DNA from: Pseudomonadota bacterium
Lineage (GTDB): Bacteria > Pseudomonadota > Alphaproteobacteria > Sphingomonadales > Sphingomonadaceae
Direction of reading: 5' to 3'
NCBI GenBank assembly: GCA_023418595.1
Contig: JAEZZI010000026.1
Coordinates: 1-64,000, forward strand
DNA: 64,000 bases
Below, piece after piece: positions 7,969 through 16,755 of this stretch. Under the pieces are notes generated by a model. The model was not told the DNA's origin. It saw only the letters and a program-made list of their open reading frames with translations, and made no database searches. How positions within the stretch are numbered: the stretch's first letter is position 1; each line of letters opens with the position of its first letter. The position numbers and the translations under genes are program-made.

Positions 7969-8592
7969 GTGAATACATCCACGACGCGCGACGATGCCAC
8001 GCGGACCCGCCGGGCTACGGTTCCCACGCCCTGGGGCATGTTCTTTCGCGGTTTTCTGAAACATCCGGTGATGGTGGGTTCGATCATCCCCTCGTCGGAC
8101 CGGCTGATCGAAAAGATGCTCGCGCCCGTCGATTGGGCGAAGTGCAAGGTGTTCGTCGAATATGGTCCCGGCGTCGGGACCTTCTGCCGCCCGATCCTCG
8201 AAAAAATGGCGCCCGACGCGCGGCTGATCGCGATCGACACCAATCCCGATTTCATCGCCTATCTCGACGCGACGATCCTCGATTCTCGCTTCACCGCGGT
8301 AGAGGGATCGGCGGCGGACGTGGCGACGATACTGAGCGAGCTGGGGCTGGATGGCGCAGATTACGTCCTGTCGGGCCTGCCCTTCTCGACGCTTCCGGCG
8401 GGCGTCGGCGAAAAGATCGGCGCGGCGACCGCACAGGTGATTCAGCCCGGCGGTGCGTTTCTCGTCTATCAGTTCTCGCCCAAGGTGCGCGATTTCATCG
8501 CCCCGCATTTCACCCGCATCGACCACGGAATGGAATGGTGGAACGTGCCCCCCGCCCAGCTTTACTGGGCCTGGAGCGACAAGCCCGCCTGA
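7969..8592 (+). CDS. class I SAM-dependent methyltransferase, PmtA-like (phospholipid N-methyltransferase family)
   Basis: A 207-residue protein with the layout of rhizobial-type PmtA: FFRGFLKHPVMVGSIIPSS before the fold, then the SAM-binding motif VEYGPGVGTF, an acidic end of strand 2 (IAIDTNPDF) and SGLPFSTLP as the later motif. Family members methylate phosphatidylethanolamine toward phosphatidylcholine or act on related membrane or RNA substrates. The GTG at 7969 follows an AGGA 8 bases upstream; the frame continues 64 codons further, but that part is proline-rich, overlaps the divergent gene and does not look coding. Substrate assignment is tentative. Confidence 0.78.
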   Translation: MNTSTTRDDATRTRRATVPTPWGMFFRGFLKHPVMVGSIIPSSDRLIEKMLAPVDWAKCKVFVEYGPGVGTFCRPILEKMAPDARLIAIDTNPDFIAYLDATILDSRFTAVEGSAADVATILSELGLDGADYVLSGLPFSTLPAGVGEKIGAATAQVIQPGGAFLVYQFSPKVRDFIAPHFTRIDHGMEWWNVPPAQLYWAWSDKPA

Positions 8593-8656
8593 GTCCCGTG
8601 CAGCTACGTAGTCGCCGGGAATTGACGCCGCCGCATCGCGACCACACATTCCTCAC

Positions 8657-9076
8657 ATGAACCAGATGAATCTGTCCGAGGCGGAGTGGCGCAAGAAGCT
8701 GTCTCCGGAGGCCTATCACGTGCTGCGCGAGGCCGGCACCGAACGCGCATTCGCCGGGCATTTCACCGACAACAAGGCTGACGGCATCTATCGCTGCGCA
8801 GGCTGTGCGAACCCGCTGTTCGATTCGGTCGACAAATATGATTCGGGTTCGGGCTGGCCGAGCTTCACCCAGCCGATCGCCGAAGACGCACTCACTCATC
8901 ACGAGGATGTCAGCCACGGGATGCGCCGGGTCGAAGTGCGCTGCGCGGTGTGCGATGGCCATCAGGGTCATGTCTTCCCCGATGGCCCGCCGCCGACGGG
9001 CATGCGGTACTGCATCAATTCGGTGGCGCTCGATTTCCGTCCGCGCGATGCGGCCGAGGGGAGTGCGGCGGCCTAG
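8657..9076 (+). CDS. msrB: peptide-methionine (R)-S-oxide reductase MsrB
   Basis: A 139-residue cytoplasmic MsrB that reduces methionine-R-sulfoxide in proteins. The zinc site is complete (C47, C50, C96, C99), and the catalytic cysteine is C119 in RYCINSVAL. The block SGSGWPSFTQP and the histidine-containing GHVFPDGPPPTGMRYC are family hallmarks. The N-terminus (MNQMNLSEAEWRKKLSPEAYHVLREAGTE) is typical of the short single-domain form with no MsrA fusion. It is probably a single-gene unit, followed by a palindromic repeat. Confidence 0.96.
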   Translation: MNQMNLSEAEWRKKLSPEAYHVLREAGTERAFAGHFTDNKADGIYRCAGCANPLFDSVDKYDSGSGWPSFTQPIAEDALTHHEDVSHGMRRVEVRCAVCDGHQGHVFPDGPPPTGMRYCINSVALDFRPRDAAEGSAAA

Positions 9077-9103
9077 CAGGTTATTCTCCCCTTCGCCCCA
9101 TCC

Positions 9104-9184
9104 CCCGTTCGTTTCGAGCGCAGTTGAGAAACACACCAAAAGCGCCTTAGCTCACGTTTCTCGACTGCGCTCGAAACGAACGGG
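9104..9184. repeat. palindromic repeat, CCGTTCGTTTCGAGCG family
   Basis: Arms of 29 bp at 9104-9132 and 9156-9184 pair with one mismatch around a 23-base loop. Each outer end reads CCCGTTCGTTTCGAGCG. A second member lies at 32002-32078. It occupies the msrB/PBP intergenic space and could act as a transcript end, though there is no T-tract. Confidence 0.8.
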
Positions 9185-9257
9185 TTTCCCAACCATATGT
9201 CTTGCGAGAACCGCTTGTGACAGCGTGCGTTAACGCTTAATCACGCAAGCCACGCTC

Positions 9258-11366
9258 ATGGCCTCCCGATCCTCCAAGAAGAAACCGCGCAACTGGCGTC
9301 GCGTCGCCGCCTGGACCGTTGGCATTGCCGCCGCGATCGGGCTGGCGTCGCTGATCGCGCTGGTCGTCGCAGTCTATAGCGCGCGCGCCTCGCTTCCCAG
9401 TTACGAGGCTCTCAAATCGTCGCCCAACGGCCAGATGATCCGCGTCCGCGCCGCCGATGGCACCGTCATCGTGTCGCTCGGCCCCAGCTATGGCGAGTGG
9501 ATTCCCCACGACGAAATCCCGGCGGTGATGCGCGACGCGATGGTGGCGGTCGAGGATCGCCGTTTCGAATCGCACTGGGGCGTCGATCCGATCGCGCTCG
9601 GTCGTATCGTCAAGTTCGCCTGGGACAACTACGGCACCGACCGGCGCTTGCAGGGCGCGTCGACGATCACGCAACAGGTCGCGCGCACCATCTTCCTGTC
9701 GAACAAATATGATGTCGGCCGCAAATTCCGCGAAATGATCCTGGCGCTGGCGATGGAGCGCAAATTTTCGAAGGAACAGATCCTAGAGCTGTATCTGAAC
9801 AAGGTCTATTTTGGCGGCGGCGCCTACGGGATCGACGCCGCGTCGCGCAAATTCTTCAACCATGACGCCAAAACGCTGAGCCTGTCCGAAGCCGCCGTCA
9901 TCGCCGGGCTGGTCAAGGCGCCGTCGCGCTATTCGCCGACCGCCGATGCCGAAGCCGCCGTGGGCCGCGCTGGCGTGGTGCTCGACCTGATGCGCCAGCA
10001 GGGCCGGATCACCGCTGCCGAGGCCGCCGCCGCAGATCCCGACACCGTCGAACTCGCCCCCGCGCCCCGCCAGAACAGCGTGCGATATTTCACCGACTGG
10101 GCGCTGCCGCAACTCGAGGTGCTGATCGACGAGACCCAGGCCCCGCTCGACGTGTGGACGACGATCGACTTGGGCATGCAGAATGCGGCGACGCAGGCGA
10201 TTCAGGCAAATGCGCCGTCGGGCGCGCAAGGGGCTCTGGTCGCGCTCGACCGCGACGGCGCGGTGCGCGCGCTGGTCGGCGGCAAGGATTATGTGTCGTC
10301 GATCTACAATCGCGCGACCCAGGCGACGCGCCAGCCGGGTTCGGCGTGGAAGCTGTTCGTCTATCTCGCCGCGCTGGAGGCCGGGATCAAACCCGACGAT
10401 CAGGTTGTTGATCGCCCCATCACCATCAACGGATGGAGCCCGCGCAATTCGTCGGGACGGTTCAGCGGCTCGATGACGCTGCGCAATGCCTTTGCCTATT
10501 CGATCAACACCGTCGCCGCGCAACTGGGTCAGGAAGTCGGCACCGGCACCATCGCCGACATGGCGCGCCGGTTCGGCGTGACGACGCCGATCAACACCCA
10601 GCCCTCGTCGGTGCTGGGCACGTCGGACGTGCGGCTGATCGACATGACGCGCGCCTTTGCGACCGTCGCCAACAAGGGCGTGGCGGTGGTCCCTTACGGC
10701 ATCACCCGCGTCACCGCCAACGGGTCGGTGATCTATGAGCATGAGGTCAATCGCTCGCTCGTCCTGATCGCCCCCTATGTCGCGGCCGAGATGACCGACA
10801 TGCTCCAGACCGCGGTCAACACCGGCACCGGCCGCGCCGCGCAGATCGGGCGTCCGGTCGCGGGCAAGACCGGCACGACGAGCTCGAACAAGGACGGCTG
10901 GTTCCTCGGTTTCTCCAGCGGGATCACCACCGGCGTATGGATGGGCCGCGACGATGCCCGTGCGGTCGGCGGCCTGCAGGGCGGGACCGCGCCTGCGCGT
11001 GCCTTTGCCAATTTCATGCAAAAAGCCGTCGCCAACCGCCCGGTCGAGCAATTCGACACCCAGGTCACGCTCCCCGAATGGCAGCTCGAACCCGATGAGG
11101 AGAGCTATTATGGCGAAGCGGACAACGGCCTGTTCGTCGATGAAGACGGCAACCCGGTCCAGCCTTATGGCGACCTGCCGATGCCCGAATCGCTGGCGCC
11201 GGACAGCGGCACCGAACCCGCGGCACCGCCCGAACGGCTCGACCAGCAATGGATCGACCGCGCCATCGGCCGCGGCCCGCGCGACGACGCGCCCCCGCCC
11301 CGCCGCCGTCCGAACGACGCCGCCCCACCGCCACCGCGCGAAGACGCGTTGCAGGGGGTTTATTGA
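9258..11366 (+). CDS. class A penicillin-binding protein (PBP1a family)
   Basis: A 702-residue bifunctional peptidoglycan synthase. A basic N-terminus leads into one membrane segment (about residues 16-40). The GT51 transglycosylase domain follows with catalytic-region EDRRF (E99), STITQQVAR and KVYFGGGAYG. The transpeptidase domain has all three motifs: SxxK at S362-K365, SxN at S415-N417 and KTG at 537-539. The C-terminal 70 residues are proline-, acid- and arginine-rich and disordered. It polymerises and crosslinks murein on the periplasmic face. The SD is weak. It stands between two repeats and appears monocistronic. Confidence 0.95.
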   Translation: MASRSSKKKPRNWRRVAAWTVGIAAAIGLASLIALVVAVYSARASLPSYEALKSSPNGQMIRVRAADGTVIVSLGPSYGEWIPHDEIPAVMRDAMVAVEDRRFESHWGVDPIALGRIVKFAWDNYGTDRRLQGASTITQQVARTIFLSNKYDVGRKFREMILALAMERKFSKEQILELYLNKVYFGGGAYGIDAASRKFFNHDAKTLSLSEAAVIAGLVKAPSRYSPTADAEAAVGRAGVVLDLMRQQGRITAAEAAAADPDTVELAPAPRQNSVRYFTDWALPQLEVLIDETQAPLDVWTTIDLGMQNAATQAIQANAPSGAQGALVALDRDGAVRALVGGKDYVSSIYNRATQATRQPGSAWKLFVYLAALEAGIKPDDQVVDRPITINGWSPRNSSGRFSGSMTLRNAFAYSINTVAAQLGQEVGTGTIADMARRFGVTTPINTQPSSVLGTSDVRLIDMTRAFATVANKGVAVVPYGITRVTANGSVIYEHEVNRSLVLIAPYVAAEMTDMLQTAVNTGTGRAAQIGRPVAGKTGTTSSNKDGWFLGFSSGITTGVWMGRDDARAVGGLQGGTAPARAFANFMQKAVANRPVEQFDTQVTLPEWQLEPDEESYYGEADNGLFVDEDGNPVQPYGDLPMPESLAPDSGTEPAAPPERLDQQWIDRAIGRGPRDDAPPPRRRPNDAAPPPPREDALQGVY

Positions 11367-11370
11367 AATC

Positions 11371-11452
11371 CGTCACCCCAGCGAAAGCTGGGGTATCGCG
11401 CCGCGCGAGCAGCGCCGGATTGCATGAGATGCCAGCCTGCGCCGGCATGACG
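11371..11452. repeat. composite palindromic repeat (CACCCCAGCGAAAGCTGGGG type)
   Basis: Two hairpins in tandem, ACCCCAGC/GCTGGGGT at 11375-11394 and ATGCCAGC/GCCGGCAT at 11429-11448, lie between outer ends CGTCA and TGACG that are themselves complementary. This is the usual shape of a dispersed proteobacterial repeat. It separates the convergent PBP and YgjP-like genes and may end both transcripts. Confidence 0.7.
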
Positions 11453-11460
11453 CTCCCGGC

Positions 11461-12138
11461 CTATTCCCGCCCCACCCAGTGCAGCGCGACGCCGTTGCCG
11501 CGTAGCCATGCGCGTGCCAGCACCGCCTTGCCGTCCGACAATTCGGCCTCCAGCGCGCGAAACTCGCGCCCGTGGTTCATATGCACCCGGTGCGCGACTT
11601 CGTGCGCGACGATCGCCCGGCGGACCCAGGCGGGGCTGAGCACCAGCCGCCACGAATAGCGGATCGCCCCCGACGACGAACAACTGCCCCAGCGCCCGCG
11701 CGGATCGCCGACCGAAACGCCGCTGACGCTCACCCCGGCGCGGCGGGCGAACTCGGCGGTGTCGGCGCTCAGCAACCGCAGCGCCTCGCGTCGCAGCCAG
11801 CGCAGGATGCGGGTCTGGAACAGGTCGGCAGGACCGGCACAGATCAGCGTGCCGCCCTCGATCAGAGGGGTTCGCGGCCCACCATCAATCATCCGCGCGG
11901 TCAGCGGCACGCTGTCCACCGTCAGCAGGCTGCCGTCGCGGATCGGCTGGGCTACCGGCAGCTTCGACCGCTGCGCCGCGATCCATTCGCGCTGCCCTTG
12001 CGCCCAGGCGAGCGCCGACCGCGCCGATGCGCGCGGCGGCAGGGTCAGGCGGATCTCGCCCGTCACCCGATCGACCGACAGCTTGGCCCCGCGCGACCGC
12101 GGGTTGCGAACCACGGTGATGTCGGCGGTCTCGCTCAC
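11461..12138 (-). CDS. YgjP-like metallopeptidase domain protein (DUF45, M48-type)
   Basis: A 225-residue protein with the zinc-protease motif HEVAHRVHMNHGREF (HExxH followed by a further His) around residues 173-187. It is preceded by RGRWGSCSSSGAIRYSWRLVL, a block shared by YgjP/SprT-like proteins. The protein has no signal peptide or membrane segment. The start is a GTG that overlaps the stop of the upstream YcgN-like gene (GTGA). Substrates of the family are not defined. It closes the three-gene SCO1-YcgN-YgjP unit. Confidence 0.85.
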   Translation of the reverse strand: MSETADITVVRNPRSRGAKLSVDRVTGEIRLTLPPRASARSALAWAQGQREWIAAQRSKLPVAQPIRDGSLLTVDSVPLTARMIDGGPRTPLIEGGTLICAGPADLFQTRILRWLRREALRLLSADTAEFARRAGVSVSGVSVGDPRGRWGSCSSSGAIRYSWRLVLSPAWVRRAIVAHEVAHRVHMNHGREFRALEAELSDGKAVLARAWLRGNGVALHWVGRE

Positions 12139-12572
12139 AATTCGCGGTCGGTCAGATGATGGTCGAGATCGCCCGCATCGACTTCCGACACCGTCCAGCC
12201 GCGCGTCGAAATCCCGGCGGTGTGGACCGTTTCACGGTCGCCGGAGATCAGATGATGCCAGGGCCTCAGCTTCTGTCCCTCGGCCAGCAGCCGGTACGCA
12301 CAGGTCGACGGCAGCCAGGCGATCGTCCTGAGCGAGCGCGGAGTCAGGCGCACGCATTCGGGCACATGCGCGCGGCGATGGCGGTAATCCTTGCACTGGG
12401 CCGTGTGGCTGTCGAGCAGCCGGCACGCGACATTGGTCGCGTGCACGTCGCCCGTCGCCTCGTCCTCCAGCTTGTGGAGGCAGCATTTCCCGCAGCCGTC
12501 GCACAAGGCTTCCCACTGCGCGCGGTCCATCTTGTCGAGCGGTGTGGTTTCCCAGAACGGCTTGTCCGTCAC
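12135..12572 (-). CDS. YcgN family cysteine cluster protein
   Basis: A 145-residue cytoplasmic protein of the YcgN/UPF0260 family. It begins at a GTG that overlaps the SCO1-like stop by 4 bp. The N-terminal CDGCGKCC and later C-R-L-L-D, QCKDY, PEC and STCAY cysteines make up the metal-cluster pattern of the YkgJ superfamily; an iron or zinc cluster is expected. LRPWHHLISGDRETVH near the C-terminus is strongly conserved in the family. The function is unknown. Coupling to the SCO1 homologue upstream suggests, but does not prove, a metal-related role. Confidence 0.87.
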   Translation of the reverse strand: MTDKPFWETTPLDKMDRAQWEALCDGCGKCCLHKLEDEATGDVHATNVACRLLDSHTAQCKDYRHRRAHVPECVRLTPRSLRTIAWLPSTCAYRLLAEGQKLRPWHHLISGDRETVHTAGISTRGWTVSEVDAGDLDHHLTDREL

Positions 12573-13174
12573 GTCACCCAGCGTTTGATCTCGGTCGCGA
12601 TCGCCTCGGGGCTTTGCTCGACCGGCAGCAGCGCGATCGGCTCTCCGTTCGGCCCCATCAGATAGGACAGCTGCTGGTGATCGACCAGATAGCCGCCGCC
12701 TTCGCTGGCGGGCTGCGCCGCATAATAGATCGCGAATTGCTTGGCGACCGCGGCGATTTCCTCGGGGCTGCCGGTCAGCCCGATCATCCGCGGATGGAAA
12801 TTCGACACGAACGCCTTCACTTCCTCCGGCCCGTCGCGCTGGGGATCGACGGTGACGAAGATCGGCACGATCTTGTCCGCGATCGCCGGATCCGTCTTCT
12901 CCAGCTGGCGGATGGCGGCGCCGATGCGCTGGGCATCGACCGGACAGATGTCGGGGCAATAGGTATAGCCGAAATACATCACGCGATACTTGCCCGCAAA
13001 CTGGGTGTCGCTGACCCGCTCGCCATCCTGGTTGGTCAGGGTGAACGGCCCGCCGATCGTCGCCCCGGCAAGCGGCGCTTCGGCACTGGCGTTTCCGGTC
13101 GGGGGCGCTTCGCCACATGCCGAAAGAGTGAGGAGCGCGGCAGCGATCATGCTGCGAAAAACAATCTGGTTCAT
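12569..13174 (-). CDS. SCO1/SenC family copper chaperone-like lipoprotein
   Basis: A 201-residue thioredoxin-fold protein. A lipobox LTLSAC near residue 20 predicts membrane anchoring after export. The copper/redox motif CPDIC (in FGYTYCPDICP) is intact, and the distal His expected of SCO proteins is plausible in YLVDHQQLSYLMG. Homologues deliver copper to cytochrome c oxidase or keep its CuA cysteines reduced. The ATG at 13174 gives a better signal peptide than the one five codons upstream. First gene of the operon with the YcgN- and YgjP-like proteins. Confidence 0.92.
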   Translation of the reverse strand: MNQIVFRSMIAAALLTLSACGEAPPTGNASAEAPLAGATIGGPFTLTNQDGERVSDTQFAGKYRVMYFGYTYCPDICPVDAQRIGAAIRQLEKTDPAIADKIVPIFVTVDPQRDGPEEVKAFVSNFHPRMIGLTGSPEEIAAVAKQFAIYYAAQPASEGGGYLVDHQQLSYLMGPNGEPIALLPVEQSPEAIATEIKRWVT

Positions 13175-13245
13175 GGCAGAATCAGCCATGATCTGTTACG
13201 TGCCCGAGCGCAAGTTCGAGTCAGAGTATCGGGAACCCATCGCTC

Positions 13246-13845
13246 ATGTATCTCCGTCTGTCGATCGCCGCCGCCGCGCTGGCGCTGACCCCCGGCATTG
13301 CCGCCGCGCAGAATTATTCGCCCGGCTATCAGTTTCTGGAATCGGTCCGCAAGGCGGAGGGCGAAAAGGTCACCGCTGCGCTCAACCAGCCGGGATCGAC
13401 GATCGTCAACGCGCGCGGCGCCGACGGGGCGGGCGCGCTCCACATCGTCGCGCGGCGCAGCGATGCGACCTATCTGCGCTTCCTGCTGCAAAAGGGGGCG
13501 AACCCCAATATGCAGGATTCGAACGGCAACACGGCGGCGATGCTCGCGATCGAAAACGGCTTCATCGACGCGATCCCGATCCTCAAAACCTATAAAGCGA
13601 ATATGAACGTCGCCAATTCGCGCGGCGAAACTCCGCTGATTCGCGCGGTCCAGAACCGCAACCTCGCCGCCGTCCGCGTCCTGCTCGAAGCGGGCGCGGA
13701 TCCCGACCAGGCAGATGTGATGGCCGGCATGTCGGCCCGCGACTATGCGACGCGCGACGGACGCTCGCAACCGATCCTGAAACTGATCGAGGACGCGCCC
13801 AAGGCCAAGGCAACGATCGACATCAGCGGGCCGCGCGTCCGCTGA
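13246..13845 (+). CDS. secreted ankyrin-repeat protein
   Basis: A 199-residue protein with a clear signal peptide (MYLRLSIAAAALALTPGIAAAQ, cleavage after AAA). Three to four ankyrin repeats follow between about residues 60 and 170: GAGALHIVARRSDATYLRFLLQ, GNTAAMLAIENGFIDAIPIL, GETPLIRAVQNRNLAAVRVLL. Ankyrin repeats bind proteins; in the periplasm their partners are mostly unknown. It is divergent from the SCO1 operon with a short gap of about 70 bp, so the promoters overlap. Confidence 0.88.
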   Translation: MYLRLSIAAAALALTPGIAAAQNYSPGYQFLESVRKAEGEKVTAALNQPGSTIVNARGADGAGALHIVARRSDATYLRFLLQKGANPNMQDSNGNTAAMLAIENGFIDAIPILKTYKANMNVANSRGETPLIRAVQNRNLAAVRVLLEAGADPDQADVMAGMSARDYATRDGRSQPILKLIEDAPKAKATIDISGPRVR

Positions 13846-13877
13846 ACCGAAGCGGCGTTCGCGGGGATTGCATCGAT

Positions 13878-13953
13878 CGTCATTGCGAGCATCGCGAAGC
13901 AATCCAGCTTCCCGCGTGCCGCTCGGGATTGCTTCGCTACGCTCGCAATGACG
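13878..13953. repeat. palindromic repeat, GTCATTGCGAGC family
   Basis: Arms CGTCATTGCGAGC...GAAGCAATCC (13878-13905) and GGATTGCTTCG...GCTCGCAATGACG (13926-13953) pair over 28 bp with a few mismatches in the centre. This class is dispersed in many proteobacterial genomes. It lies between the convergent ankyrin and mmcB genes; about 70 bp of featureless DNA follow it. Confidence 0.75.
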
Positions 13954-14026
13954 GCGTTATCTGCGTCCATCCCGCCTAACCACGGGAGTCCCGACTCCCG
14001 GTTCGAACCACAATGAACCCCGGCGA

Positions 14027-14518
14027 TCACATCGACAGTTCGGCATCGGGGTCGGTCAGCCCCAGCAACCGCCGTCCCGCTCGTCTCGCGAACGCCAACG
14101 TGCACGCCTTTCGCACATGCGCGGGCATCGCCACCGTCGCCGCCTCGCGCAGGATTGCCGCGTCGTAACGGTCGGCGACGATCACGCCCGATCGCTCCGG
14201 CTGGAACAGCACATTGTCCAGCGGCGACGCGTCGAATCCACCGGGCACCGCCCAGAAGAACCGGTCGCAATGGTCGAGATAATCGGTCCATTTGCCGTCG
14301 CCGAGCAGGTCGGCGCGCGACACCTTGATCTCGACGATGACGATCCGGCCCTTGCCGTCGATCGCCATCAGATCGGCGCGGCGGCCACCCGCCAGCGGCA
14401 CCTCAGCCATCGCCACGAAATCGTGCCGCAGCAACATCCGGCTAACGCCGCGCGCCACATCCAGCGCCACGAGGGGGGGAGGGGGGCTGGACGTGAGCGC
14501 GGGCGACGGCATGATCAT
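14027..14518 (-). CDS. MmcB family DNA repair protein
   Basis: A 163-residue protein matching MmcB, which in Caulobacter is induced by DNA damage and contributes to mitomycin C resistance. It has a restriction-endonuclease-like core: the conserved GGRRADLMAIDGKGRIVIVEIKVS holds the D...ExK catalytic pattern (D, then EIK), followed by DYLDHCDRFFWAVP. The N-terminus before about residue 20 is low-complexity proline and serine, so a later start is possible. It stands alone between a repeat and the SleB-type hydrolase. Confidence 0.85.
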   Translation of the reverse strand: MIMPSPALTSSPPPPLVALDVARGVSRMLLRHDFVAMAEVPLAGGRRADLMAIDGKGRIVIVEIKVSRADLLGDGKWTDYLDHCDRFFWAVPGGFDASPLDNVLFQPERSGVIVADRYDAAILREAATVAMPAHVRKACTLAFARRAGRRLLGLTDPDAELSM

Positions 14519-14579
14519 GCCGCAACTCTAGAACAGGTGGGGAACATTGGAAAGGGCGCGACCACCCTTTGCGGTCGGC

Positions 14580-15248
14580 TCACCGATAGAAAATATGGTT
14601 CCCGACCGATCCGACCTTCGACAACCGCCAGCGCGGCGACACATAGCGCGCGTGGAAGAACAGCGCGCCGTCGGTGGGGCTTTCCCAGGCTTCGGCCCGG
14701 GCGACGCGAGCGACGGCAACCGCGGTCTTCCAAGCCTTGCTGCCCGGATTGACCGAGGGCAGCTTGCCGCCGCGCACGAACGAGAACTGACCGCGCTGGG
14801 TCAGCACCGAACAGACCGACCCGGGGAAACGCCCCGATTGCGAGCGGTTGAGAATCACGTCGGCGACCGCAAGTTGGCCTGCCAGCGGTTCGCCCTTCGA
14901 TTCGAAATAGACGCCGGTGGCGAGGCAGCGAAGCTCTTCGTCGATGTCGTCGGTGCCGTGATGGGCATCGACCGCGGCGGCAAGCGATGCGAATTCGGCT
15001 CGCGCCGCGTCGGTCGCGTCTTCTTCCGTCTCGGCAGGGATGGGCTGAACGATTTCCCCGGGCACCCACACGGTGGGGACGGCCTGCGGGGCGGGGGTGG
15101 GAACCGAAACATCGGCTCGACCATTTACATCCTGTGCGATCGCGACGGAGGACTGCTCCTGGGCGATCGTGGGGGTCGTCGCGGCAAGCGTCCCGGCAGC
15201 AGCAACGACAATCGCCGCGAAGGACGCGGCGCGAAACGGGAACTTCAT
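14580..15248 (-). CDS. cell wall hydrolase, SleB/Hydrolase_2 domain
   Basis: A 222-residue exported protein. It has a signal peptide (MKFPFRAASFAAIVVAAAG, cleavage near TIAQ) and a linker of about 60 residues. The SleB-type hydrolase domain runs from about residue 95 to the end. The family core CLATGVYFESKGEPLAGQLAV contains the catalytic glutamate, followed by VILNRSQSGRFPGSVC and DGALFFHARYVSPRW. Members cleave peptidoglycan glycan strands. In non-spore-formers such as this, a role in cell-wall remodelling is expected. Confidence 0.92.
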   Translation of the reverse strand: MKFPFRAASFAAIVVAAAGTLAATTPTIAQEQSSVAIAQDVNGRADVSVPTPAPQAVPTVWVPGEIVQPIPAETEEDATDAARAEFASLAAAVDAHHGTDDIDEELRCLATGVYFESKGEPLAGQLAVADVILNRSQSGRFPGSVCSVLTQRGQFSFVRGGKLPSVNPGSKAWKTAVAVARVARAEAWESPTDGALFFHARYVSPRWRLSKVGSVGNHIFYR

Positions 15249-15415
15249 TTACAATCGTTCGAATGCGGTTGATCCGCGGAACGCCGGGCACAAGGATCGC
15301 TATCGATCGCCGACGTCCGGGTGATCCCCCGACTGCGTAACCGCCCGACAAGATGTCGTAAAAACGGCACAACGCGCAAAACAGACGCGCCGTATCTTTT
15401 CGCAGTGCAGCAAAG

Positions 15416-15757
15416 TCAACCCTTGAGGATCGTTTCAGCGACGAATCGTTCCGCCTCTGCGACATCGACCTCGATCACCCATAAATCGGGGTCGTTGCGG
15501 CACCGTCTCTGCCAATAATCGGTCTGCACCAGCGAATCGGCGGCGTCGTCCGGCCCGGTACGGATGATCGAAAGCGTCCCGTTTCGATCCATGCCGCGCT
15601 CCAGAAACCGCGCATTTCCTCCGCGTTCGAGCGCCAGGATCAGAACGCCTCCCGCATCCGAATCGCCCTTGTTCAGCACCATCGCCGACCCGCCCGCAGC
15701 ACCGACCCTGCGGATGAGCGCGCTGGTCCGCAGATGCGTCGGCAACCGGTCGTTCAT
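15416..15757 (-). CDS. DUF1491 family protein
   Basis: A 113-residue protein of the alphaproteobacterial DUF1491 family. It has the typical start LPTHLRTSALIRRVGAAGGSAMVLNKGD and the ending DYWQRRCRNDPDLWVIEVDV. The biochemical role is unknown. Its ATG overlaps the stop of the thioesterase by 4 bp, so it is the last gene of the hpf-ptsN-thioesterase-DUF1491 series. The 167 bp between it and the SleB-type gene show nothing recognisable. Confidence 0.88.
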   Translation of the reverse strand: MNDRLPTHLRTSALIRRVGAAGGSAMVLNKGDSDAGGVLILALERGGNARFLERGMDRNGTLSIIRTGPDDAADSLVQTDYWQRRCRNDPDLWVIEVDVAEAERFVAETILKG

Positions 15758-16233
15758 GCTGGTTGGCGATAGCCCGGCAGGTCGGCAAGCGCGATTCGCG
15801 ACCGCATGAAGGTGCCGGTGCCGCGCGCCGCTTCCTCGCCGTCCGGTCCGATCAGTCGCGCATCGGCGACGAACACCCGGCGCTGCCCCGATATCCAGCG
15901 CCCCTCGGCGATCACCGGCCCGACCGACAGGGGCCGGGTGAACAGCAGGTTGAACTGGGTCGTCAGCAGGAACCGGTCGCTGACCAGGCTGTTCGCGGCG
16001 TAAAAGGCCGCATCGTCGAGCATCTTGAAATAGCTCGTCCCGTGCGCCGCGCCGCCCGCATGGAAATGGCGTTCGTCGATGGTGAAATGGATGCGCGACA
16101 CGCCGCCCTCGACGATCTCCAGCCGCGATTCGAAGAAGCGGTTGATCGGCGCGGCAGCATACAGCGATTCAAGCGCGCTATAATGGCGGTGCGCGCCATC
16201 ACGCGCGTCGCTGCCCGCGTCAGGCGGCGTCAC
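15754..16233 (-). CDS. PaaI family thioesterase (hotdog fold)
   Basis: A 159-residue hotdog-fold protein. The block HFHAGGAAHGTSYFKMLDDAAFYAANS (about residues 57-83) has the HGG/HG-type active-site region of PaaI-like acyl-CoA thioesterases, followed by LLTTQFNLLFTRPL and VFVADARLIGPDGEEAARGTGTF. The GTG at 16233 is chosen: it overlaps the end of ptsN by 14 bp and fits the start of conserved sequence. The acyl-CoA substrate is unknown. Confidence 0.83.
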   Translation of the reverse strand: MTPPDAGSDARDGAHRHYSALESLYAAAPINRFFESRLEIVEGGVSRIHFTIDERHFHAGGAAHGTSYFKMLDDAAFYAANSLVSDRFLLTTQFNLLFTRPLSVGPVIAEGRWISGQRRVFVADARLIGPDGEEAARGTGTFMRSRIALADLPGYRQPA

Positions 16234-16687
16234 GCGCTTCCACCCCGGCCAGCAGCGCATAGAGCGCGTCGCCGTTCGCCGCACCCCGCAGCTTTTCGGC
16301 AAAGGCCCGGTCGCGCATCGCGCGCGATACGCGCGCCAGCGCCTTCAGATGCTCCGCGCCCGCATCCGCCGGCGACAGCAGCATGAACACCAGATCGACC
16401 GGTGCGTCGTCGATCGCGTCGAAATCGACCGGCTGCGCCAATCGCACGAACAGCCCGCGTACGCGGTCGATCCCGTCGATCCGCCCATGCGGGATGGCAA
16501 TGCCCGATCCGAACCCGGTGGTGCCCAGCCGCTCGCGCTCGGCGATGCTGTCGGCGACCTGACGCGCGTCTAGGCCCCAGGCACGGTGTGCTGCCTGGCC
16601 CACTTGCGCGAACAGCTTTTTCTTCCCCGCCACCGGCATATCGGCCAGCACGGCATCGGGATTGAGCAGATCGGTCAGATCGGTCAT
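16220..16687 (-). CDS. ptsN: PTS IIA-like nitrogen regulatory protein PtsN
   Basis: A 155-residue EIIA-Ntr. The phosphorylatable histidine lies in SGIAIPHGRIDG near residue 66, and FMLLSPADAGAEHLKALARVSR is the usual C-terminal helix region. It accepts phosphate from the nitrogen PTS (PtsP-NPr) and regulates potassium transport, stringent response or carbon/nitrogen balance by protein contacts. The ATG at 16687 is preferred to the GTG one codon earlier. The hpf-ptsN order is conserved widely next to rpoN, but no rpoN is present here. Confidence 0.93.
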   Translation of the reverse strand: MTDLTDLLNPDAVLADMPVAGKKKLFAQVGQAAHRAWGLDARQVADSIAERERLGTTGFGSGIAIPHGRIDGIDRVRGLFVRLAQPVDFDAIDDAPVDLVFMLLSPADAGAEHLKALARVSRAMRDRAFAEKLRGAANGDALYALLAGVEARDAA

Positions 16688-16755
16688 CACAACATACCGG
16701 ATGCGCGCGCCGAACGCCGCGCGCGCATCCGTCCTTCATATTTGCAGGTCGATCG

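Noticed and set aside
8717..8730. CACGTG core in msrB as a third parS
   Set aside because: Only the six central bases are palindromic; flanks do not match parS.
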